In this document: one piece after another, positions 58,396 to 64,000 of the stretch
How the letters are laid out: each line of letters starts with the position of its first letter
Position numbering within the stretch: the first letter of the stretch is position 1
Assembly (NCBI RefSeq): GCF_002760435.1
Contig: NZ_AUUU01000023.1
Location: forward strand, 1-64,000
Direction of reading: 5' to 3'
DNA length: 64,000 nt
From: Clostridium sp. LS
GTDB taxonomy: Bacteria > Bacillota > Clostridia > Clostridiales > Clostridiaceae
Position numbers and translations under genes: made by a program
The notes under the pieces: model-generated
Database searches by the model: none
Told to the model about the DNA's origin: nothing
What the model saw: only the letters and a program-made list of their open reading frames with translations

Positions 58396-58974
58396 TTAAA
58401 AATCATCAGTTTCAATATAATTATTTATCTCTTTTATATATTCTTTTTTAGATGTATCATCGTAAGTATCATTCAAAGTATCAACTATTTCATCGGCATC
58501 TTTTATATTATTAACTTCTTCAGTATTATTCATAATATCATCTTTTGCATCGCTTATAGCTGCTGAATTATATTGATAAATTGATGGCTTTTTGCTTCCT
58601 TTTGTTGCTATAAACACACTCGTTATTATTTCTAACTCTACAAATTTTTTTATGAGTCTTTGTATTTTTGCAAATGGTAGCTTTAAATCAGTACTTGCTG
58701 TTCTTAATGTTAAATAAAATTGCCCTCTAGGCAAATCATCTTTTAGTCTTTGAACATTTTCTTTCCTCATAATGTAGTGATTAAATCTAATCTGATCTAT
58801 ATCATTACAGGTAAACTTGGACAAAATTACATTATTTAATTGATAAAATCCGTTAACCATATTATCATTTTTCACATTAATATATTTGGCGCTTCTATCT
58901 CGCTTAGTAGGTAAAGTTTTCTTTATTTTAACTCTTCTATTATTTTCTTCTGTAATATTATTTAATACTGGCAT
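58396..58974 (-). CDS. Winged-helix replication-associated protein (DnaD-like or initiator-like)
   Basis: 192 residues. A basic start (RRVKIKKTLPTKRDRSAKYI), then a helix-turn-helix core (FYLTLRTASTDLKLPFAKIQRLIKKFVELEIIT) with a wing (GSKKPSIYQYN), and an acidic disordered C terminus (about 145-192). This is the shape of phage replication initiators and helicase loaders that sit before DnaB; the exact family is not identified. Overlaps no gene; good ribosome site. Confidence 0.75.
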   Translation of the reverse strand: MPVLNNITEENNRRVKIKKTLPTKRDRSAKYINVKNDNMVNGFYQLNNVILSKFTCNDIDQIRFNHYIMRKENVQRLKDDLPRGQFYLTLRTASTDLKLPFAKIQRLIKKFVELEIITSVFIATKGSKKPSIYQYNSAAISDAKDDIMNNTEEVNNIKDADEIVDTLNDTYDDTSKKEYIKEINNYIETDDF

Positions 58975-59421
58975 AGTGAATCTCCCCCTCTTTTAACTCC
59001 TTGTAATTCAACATAAAACTTTGGTATATGTCCAAGTAAATCTTTCATTTAAATCGCTTATATTTAAAAATATTGCATATATAACTGGAAATTTATTATT
59101 ACAGAATATACAATATTTTCTACAATAATATCTTTAACTCAAAATTATTCCTAAGGTTAATTTGATATCTTTTTATTTATTTGTTATCATTAAATTGTTT
59201 AGAATTTTTACTAATAACTCATTGGTTTTTACTATATTTAAAGATACTGCAATATCTTTAAATATAGTTACTCTTTTGCTTTTTATTACATATTTCTATA
59301 TGTCATAATAAGTTATTATTATTTTCTATAGAAATATCTCTTTTGTTTTTCTATTAAATTGTCAAAGATCAAAATACAAAATTTATATAAATAAAAAAAG
59401 TAAGATTAAAAACTTGAACAA

Positions 59422-59479
59422 AAAAGCACATAGTCATATTAGGTCTGATTGTCAATCCTAATTATTTGACTATGTGCTT
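59422..59479 (-). terminator. Long inverted repeat downstream of the ImmA/IrrE operon
   Basis: AAGCACATAGTCA and TGACTATGTGCTT pair around a 20-base loop. It lies about 1 kb past the ImmA gene and 450 bases before the winged-helix gene. Confidence 0.6.
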
Positions 59480-59676
59480 ATTTAATTTCAAATTTAATCT
59501 TACTTTGTTTTCTATTTACATTCATTAGTATAACATTTGTTATACTCAATTTCAATATTTTTATAAAACATTTATTTATCCATAATAAAATATGAATAAA
59601 AACATGTTTCTGTTTCTTTTGAATAAATATATTTATTTTATTTTCCTCTAAGCAACTACTCTAATATAATATTATA

Positions 59677-59860
59677 AAAGAAAATAAGAACATACACTAT
59701 GCTCTTATTTTCTTTTCTGATATTATTCTTTTACTTAAGGAAGCATTACAGATAATTTAATATATCTTATAAGTTTAACAACACACATTAATTCCTACTT
59801 ATAATTTATTAACTATCACATCTATATTATTAATAAATAACTTATATTTTTTCAAGTTTA
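59677..59860. repeat. M-module copy 2
   Basis: A 19-base near-perfect hairpin (AAAAGAAAATAAGAACATA / TATGCTCTTATTTTCTTTT, 59677-59716), a variable middle, CTTATAATTTATTAACT (59798-59814) and TATATTATTAATAAAT...TTTTTTCAAGTTT. Same block order as copies 1 and 3. Confidence 0.7.
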
Positions 59861-59896
59861 TTTGCGTATTTTTAAAATTTTTATTTTATAATCAAA

Positions 59897-60003
59897 CCAC
59901 AAAAAGCTGTAAATCAATTTCCAGTATACAATATAATGTATTATTCAGTATGTGATTTCGCATACATATTGTAGTTTGAATATGTTGCTTGACCTTTTTG
60001 TGG
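59897..60003. ncRNA. S-block copy 2, candidate structured RNA
   Basis: Outer arms CCACAAAAAG / CTTTTTGTGG pair perfectly over 107 bases; inside are TACAATAT / ATATTGTA and GTATGTG / CGCATAC pairs. Conserved with copy 1 at 54713. Multi-level pairing in AT-rich DNA argues for an RNA or origin structure rather than chance. Confidence 0.6.
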
Positions 60004-60039
60004 TATAACCATTTTATAAATTTAAATTAGCATGATTCT

Positions 60040-60072
60040 TTCTTATTTACCTTACCAATAATACACAAGAAT
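60040..60072. repeat. R-repeat copy E
   Basis: TTTCTTATTTACCTTACCAA...ACACAAGAATC; a diverged short form immediately before copy F. Confidence 0.55.
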
Positions 60073-60079
60073 CTAAGGA

Positions 60080-60139
60080 TTCTTATTAGCAAGCCAGTAA
60101 TAACTAAGAAAGCAAAAAGCGGTTTCCTTTTTATGGATA
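60080..60139 (+). repeat. R-repeat copy F, long form
   Basis: TTCTTATTAGCAAGCCAGTA, ATAACTAAGAAAGCAAAAAG, CGGTTTCCTTTTTATGGATA. Same organisation as copies C and D. Confidence 0.75.
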
Positions 60140-60198
60140 CTATATCTTAAAATTTTAAATACTTTATTATAAATTCAATATTTATATCTTTAAATGCA

Positions 60199-60392
60199 AA
60201 CAAGAGCATATTTTCTATGCTCTTGTTCACAAAAAAGATTTCTTTTCATTTAATTTTCCCAAGAAAGCTAAATAAATAATACTATTTATAAACTAGTTTT
60301 TTTATTATGCATATTAAATTACTGCCTATAATAATATTAACTATTCTATTTATATTATTTAAAAATAAATTATATTTTTCAAGTTTTTTAGC
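60199..60392. repeat. M-module copy 3
   Basis: Hairpin AACAAGAGCATA / TATGCTCTTGTT (60199-60226), then TTTAATTTTCCCAAGAAA, CCTATAATAATATTAACT (60325-60342) and TATATTATTTAAAAAT...TTTTTCAAGTTT. Best-preserved copy. Confidence 0.7.
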
Positions 60393-60509
60393 CTATTTTT
60401 ATCAAAAAATTTAATTCATAAAAATCGCTTAACTTTCTGTCTACAAAGCCTTGACAGTTTCAATAACTTTTTAGTGTTGCTTACCATATTAAGTTTGTTT
60501 AATATATTA

Positions 60510-61670
60510 TTACTTTTTTAATAATATTTTAGGTTCAGACGTTGTTATTATGTTTAAATAACCTTTAGGTAACCCAGCTATTTCCTCATACATTTCCATA
60601 TTCAATGAACCACAATACATTCTTAACTTATTTAATAGTTCTTGTTTAGTTAATACCTTCTGCTCTATAAGCATTTCAATAGCCTTTCTCATTAGTGTTG
60701 GCTTTGGAACAATTAGTACATCATCAAATGGCTCATGTGTTCTCCAACCATTTTTAGAAACTTGCTTCATTAAATACTGATACTGATTATAATTTATTCT
60801 TTCTAAAAAGTGCGCTCTATATATCATTGCTTGAATGGATACTCTCCATTTTTTCTTTAATTCAACAAAAGCATACAAATTAGGCGCAGCTGGTAAGTCT
60901 TTTAAAAAAGCATCTCTTGGCAATAAAAATGCTGCTGCAAATAAATTAGCATCATGCTCATTCTCCTTATAGTCTTCTGTCGAAAGAGATTCCTCATCTG
61001 AATTCATATGCCCTAATAACCAATGCCCTAACTCATGAGCCAAAGTAAATTGCACTCTAACAAATGAAGATATTGCACCATTATAAGGTGTAATTGCAAT
61101 CTTATTATCTCTACCTACACCTACTAGCTGACTAACCGCATCAAATTTAACATCAGGCAACAAAAACTGAGACAATAATATGCCGTTATTTTCCATAAAA
61201 TTAATCATGTTACCTATTGGTAAATCATCTATGCCATAATATTTACGTACATCTTCAGCAAAGTTTTCAATCCCTTCATCATCTATATTTCCATCATTAG
61301 AAAGCTGAAACAAATTTAGTGAAGGAAATTCAATATATTCCTCCAAAAACGAGTACATCTTTCCTCGTATAATATTTAATTCTTTTTGCGCTTCTTTTTG
61401 CCTTTTAGTAATAGAAGAACCAGCACGATAAAAACAGTTACCGGATGAAATATCCTGCCAGTTTTCCTCTAAAAAAAAGCTAGTTGGGAAATTAAGTTTT
61501 TGAGCTAACATAAAGAGATTTTCTGGTTTAGGTTGTACTCTACCTTCGCTTTCAAATTGCCAAATAGCTTGCTTAGAAACACCAATTAATTTAGCAAGTT
61601 CAGTACTAGAAAGGCCTCGTATTGTTCGAGCTGTTCTCAATCGTTCCCCATTAAATTTTTCTATTGCCAT
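60510..61670 (-). CDS. XRE helix-turn-helix protein with ImmA/IrrE metallopeptidase
   Basis: 386 residues. N-terminal helix-turn-helix (LRTARTIRGLSSTELAKLIGVSKQAIWQFE), then a DUF955/ImmA-IrrE zinc peptidase domain with HELGH (in FTLAHELGHWLLGH, about residues 212-225) and the downstream glutamate segment ENEHDANLFAAAFLLP. Relatives cleave phage or element repressors (ImmA on ImmR) or act as the antitoxin-like half of two-gene systems. Twenty-one bases downstream of the 254-residue gene: one operon. It could remove the XRE repressor at 54080 during induction; inference. Confidence 0.92.
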   Translation of the reverse strand: MAIEKFNGERLRTARTIRGLSSTELAKLIGVSKQAIWQFESEGRVQPKPENLFMLAQKLNFPTSFFLEENWQDISSGNCFYRAGSSITKRQKEAQKELNIIRGKMYSFLEEYIEFPSLNLFQLSNDGNIDDEGIENFAEDVRKYYGIDDLPIGNMINFMENNGILLSQFLLPDVKFDAVSQLVGVGRDNKIAITPYNGAISSFVRVQFTLAHELGHWLLGHMNSDEESLSTEDYKENEHDANLFAAAFLLPRDAFLKDLPAAPNLYAFVELKKKWRVSIQAMIYRAHFLERINYNQYQYLMKQVSKNGWRTHEPFDDVLIVPKPTLMRKAIEMLIEQKVLTKQELLNKLRMYCGSLNMEMYEEIAGLPKGYLNIITTSEPKILLKK

Positions 61671-61691
61671 AATTTTTTACCTCAGTCAATT

Positions 61692-62456
61692 TTATTTTCT
61701 GGATTCTTGTACTTTGGTTTTAATTTTAACCTCAGCTGGAGTATCAAACGTAGAAACATTATCCATACCATCATCCATATTTCTCTTATCATATGTAGAT
61801 TCATCATACTCAGGAACTTCAATTGCTTTAATATGAGAAGTCCAATCTTTACGATATTTAGTAGATGTATTATTAGCCACAACATTTACATAAATGGCCT
61901 TAACACCTGTACTACTATCTGGCTCAAAAGTTATTACAACAAAACGCTTAACAGACTCATTTATCTTATCAAGAACTTCGTCCTTAATAGATTCTTTCTT
62001 ATTTTTTATTCTATTATCTTGTGATTCTTGAATATCAAAACCTATCTGTCCATATACTTGAGGATAAGATTTTAAATCACTATTTATAAGTGTTAAACAT
62101 TTCATATAGTGCGTATCGCTTACAGATGCACCTGAAATAACTTTACTAAAATTCTTTTCTTTCATTAATATGTATACACAAGATGATGACATATTTAATA
62201 TAGTAATAAATTCATAAATTCCTCTTTTTTGCTTTGTAACAATATATCCATCATTAAATGCCAAATTGCACTCTGCATTAATAGAGTCCCATATATCATT
62301 ATATTTAGCATTATATGTAGGTGACGGAAACAAGCTACGCTTTGCATTTACATCTTCAACAGAACCTTTTACAATACATTTAAAAATCTTATTAATATTC
62401 TTTTCATCTATACCTAGTTCTGCTTCAATTTGTTTTTTTATTTCAGAATCATTCAT
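61692..62456 (-). CDS. Conserved protein of the DUF5986 type, partner of the ImmA/IrrE protein
   Basis: 254 residues, start at 62456 with GGAGGAATA before it. An alpha/beta N-terminal domain (KIFKCIVKGSVEDVN, KYNDIWDSINAECN, YEFITILNMSSSCVYILMKEKNF) and an acidic-basic C-terminal tail (EVPEYDESTYDKRNMDDGMD). From recall the N-terminal part resembles DUF5986 proteins that sit next to XRE-ImmA/IrrE genes. Function unknown; the pairing suggests toxin-antitoxin-like or repressor-control roles. The reverse frame on the other strand is a shadow. Confidence 0.65.
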   Translation of the reverse strand: MNDSEIKKQIEAELGIDEKNINKIFKCIVKGSVEDVNAKRSLFPSPTYNAKYNDIWDSINAECNLAFNDGYIVTKQKRGIYEFITILNMSSSCVYILMKEKNFSKVISGASVSDTHYMKCLTLINSDLKSYPQVYGQIGFDIQESQDNRIKNKKESIKDEVLDKINESVKRFVVITFEPDSSTGVKAIYVNVVANNTSTKYRKDWTSHIKAIEVPEYDESTYDKRNMDDGMDNVSTFDTPAEVKIKTKVQESRK

Positions 62457-63001
62457 AAATATTATTCCTCCAATATATTAATTAATATAAATACATTACC
62501 AAATATACACCTATCAGTCAAGCAATAAACATTTTTATAAATATGCAGACAAGCTGAGTTTTTTATAAAAATGTCTTAAACTCTGAACTTATATGTTTAC
62601 CATAAATTAATTTACATCCTTTTGTGTGGTTTAATCACCATATAAGTTCTACGAAAAAATACATAGTATCCATTTAAATTAATCTTACAATTTTTTATTC
62701 TTCTAGAAGAAGAAAACTTTAGGGGATTCTGGGGAGCATTTCTGTATTTTTATATTACTATAATTATGATATTTTTATAAAATAATTATAATAAAGTAAT
62801 TAATATTAGACTCCCCCAACTCCCTAAAAAAAATAGTTACACTGAAATATTTATATCATATTTCAATAGTAACTATTCCAAAACTTAAAATTATTCTATT
62901 ACTCTAATTTAACTACTAACTACAGATTTTTAATATTTCATTCTTCTGAAGAAATAATTCAAAGAGCTTTTGGGGGAGTTTCCCTACACTTTACATATTA
63001 A
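62457..63001. other. Interval with inverted repeats and G-rich repeats before the D5-like gene
   Basis: 545 bases with no gene. Contains GAACTTATATG / CATATAAGTTC (62587-62653), a long hairpin TAGTTAC...TGAAATAT / ATATTTCA...AGTAACTA (62832-62875), and three related G-rich strings: AGGGGATTCTGGGGAGC (62731), the complement of GACTCCCCCAACTCCCT (62811) and TTTTGGGGGAGTTTCCC (62968). They could be operator or origin elements of the replication operon. Confidence 0.55.
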
Positions 63002-64000
63002 TTAGACATTTTCATCTTTCTTAAGAATTAATCCTTCATAATATGGGTTACCTTGATACTTTGCATTATAAATAACTCCCTTTGCACAAATTCGAATCTT
63101 AAAATTCATCTTATTGTGTGCATAATATATATTTTGTGAGCACCACTTTACGTAAGAATTATATAATTCAGAAGTTCTTATTTTGTCTTTCCTATTCCCT
63201 GTAATCAAGAAATTTCTATCAATAAAATGCCCAACACTGTCTACATCTTTTGTGTATTTATCTATTGCAGATTCTACTCTTTTAGAGTACGAAAATTTGA
63301 ACTTATTTTTTATTAATCTATTAAGACCTATTAATCCCCATCTAAAAATATACTCTTTGTCTTCTAACAATTTCTTTAATATTTGTGGATCTTGTTCATT
63401 TGCTGGAATTGGCTTGTTATTACAAGGAATTATCATAATCCTACTTAAAATAGCTTCTACTTCTGTACTTTTCAAGTTAGGTAAATTGTTACCACAATAA
63501 AGTAATACCCCTCTATAATCAACATCCATTTTGGGATTAAATTTTTGTTCCACAGGGACTTCATCTCCACCAGTAAGTAATTTAATATATTCTATAGCAT
63601 CTGTGTCAATAGTTTCATTGGATATTTCACCTAGACTAATCAATCGTTTCCCACTAATGTTTCCAAGAGAAAACTTATCCCCTAATCTCTGCAATGCAAT
63701 TGACTCATTTCTTTCATTACCAAGTATTTCATTTAAAATTTTGATAATTTTTGATTTACCAGTATCCTTTTTTCCATTAAGAATAAATATCTTTTTTGGC
63801 AACGTACCATTGTAATTACTAAGTATTAAACCTATTAATTCTTGTAAAATATCCTTTAATTCAATATCCCCCATTATCAAAGTATCAATATACTTATCCC
63901 AATATCCATTATTTACAGGATTTTCGTTAAAATTCACTTTAAATTGTTTATTACTAATATAGTCTGGCCTATGTCTTTCCAATTTTTCTGTTAATACATT
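63002..64000 (-). CDS. Phage/plasmid primase-helicase, SF3 (D5/P4-type), N-terminal part outside window
   Basis: The open frame runs off the window end, so the protein is partial (over 330 residues seen; an internal TTG at 63982 is not the true start). Motifs: Walker A LNGKKDTGKSKIIK, Walker B-like RLISLGEISNE, and the sensor CGNNLPNL, followed by the D5-family winged-helix end (ELYNSYVKWCSQN). It is an AAA+ superfamily 3 helicase that usually follows a primase domain and initiates replication of phages, satellites and plasmids. First seen gene of the leftward replication operon. Confidence 0.9.
   Translation of the reverse strand, partial: NVLTEKLERHRPDYISNKQFKVNFNENPVNNGYWDKYIDTLIMGDIELKDILQELIGLILSNYNGTLPKKIFILNGKKDTGKSKIIKILNEILGNERNESIALQRLGDKFSLGNISGKRLISLGEISNETIDTDAIEYIKLLTGGDEVPVEQKFNPKMDVDYRGVLLYCGNNLPNLKSTEVEAILSRIMIIPCNNKPIPANEQDPQILKKLLEDKEYIFRWGLIGLNRLIKNKFKFSYSKRVESAIDKYTKDVDSVGHFIDRNFLITGNRKDKIRTSELYNSYVKWCSQNIYYAHNKMNFKIRICAKGVIYNAKYQGNPYYEGLILKKDENV

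Larger units (their letters stand above)
58975..60509. other. Second gene-poor interval with repeat modules
   Basis: About 1.5 kb with no credible gene. Contains an inverted repeat at about 59420-59480 (AAGCACATAGTCA...TGACTATGTGCTT, terminator-like), M modules 2 and 3, the S2 block, and R-repeat copies E and F. The mirrored content with 54.4-56.4 kb suggests duplication. Confidence 0.6.
42217..64000. mobile_element. Integrated phage-like or plasmid-like element, right end outside window
   Basis: Evidence: a split target gene at the left boundary, two large serine recombinases at that boundary, a phage-type divergent repressor switch, replication proteins (winged helix, DnaB-like and D5-like helicases), many short frames, and secreted cargo. 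No capsid, tail, portal, terminase or conjugation gene is visible within the 21.8 kb seen. It could be a prophage, a phage-plasmid or an integrative mobilisable element; the missing right part decides. Confidence 0.9.

Noticed and set aside
61707-62024. Plus-strand 105-codon frame opposite the DUF5986-type gene
   Set aside because: Antisense shadow; the minus-strand gene has the ribosome site and operon position.

Overview
The window looks like a chromosome segment of a low-GC, butyrate/solvent-forming Clostridium (sensu stricto), probably close to the C. beijerinckii / C. saccharobutylicum group. This is judged from recall of protein families and gene order, with no database search. Support comes from the crt-bcd-etfB-etfA-hbd butyryl-CoA operon with a neighbouring rex gene, an iron-dependent alcohol dehydrogenase of the butanol-dehydrogenase type, a ferredoxin-type [FeFe] hydrogenase, groESL with a CIRCE site, and very AT-rich intergenic DNA. 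Most genes lie on the minus strand.

Positions 1-42,216 are core chromosome. In order: the partial end of a tRNA-Pro; a small phosphoesterase, an XTP/dITP pyrophosphatase and a HypE-like protein; ligA and pcrA (DNA repair); a chemoreceptor, a NifU-like Fe-S scaffold and a MarR regulator tied together by one palindromic operator; an HxlR/nitroreductase divergent pair; a pseudouridine synthase; a lytic transglycosylase; a long Y_Y_Y-repeat protein; pgi; guaA and guaB, the latter behind a purine riboswitch; a lone prepilin; groESL; hydrogenase; an OGG-type glycosylase; alcohol dehydrogenase; the butyryl-CoA operon; rex; and a zinc phospholipase-C-like protein. Rex-type operators lie in the crt leader and in the hydrogenase promoter region, so NADH/NAD+ state probably controls both electron sinks.

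At about 42,217-42,245 a mannose-1-phosphate guanylyltransferase gene (manC) is cut. Everything from there to the window end is an integrated mobile element whose far end is not seen. At the junction are two different large serine recombinases, each preceded by a short acidic reading frame that overlaps its start codon. Next come a plus-strand 115-residue protein that resembles the C-terminal (Cas11-like) part of type I Cas8, with no other cas gene nearby, and then a cargo block of seven co-directional secreted products (choline/cell-wall-binding repeat proteins, two lipoproteins and a signal-peptide-only peptide). A phage-like divergent switch follows (XRE repressor with four repeated operators). 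The last part is a replication region: winged-helix protein, DnaB-like helicase, XRE-ImmA/IrrE metallopeptidase with an adjacent unknown protein, and an SF3 (D5-like) helicase cut by the window end. Two gene-poor stretches (54.4-56.4 kb and 59.0-60.5 kb) hold at least three families of dispersed hairpin repeats.

The parts most worth following up are the orphan Cas8-C-terminus-like protein, the paired recombinase modules that interrupt manC, and the repeated structured non-coding modules around the replication genes.
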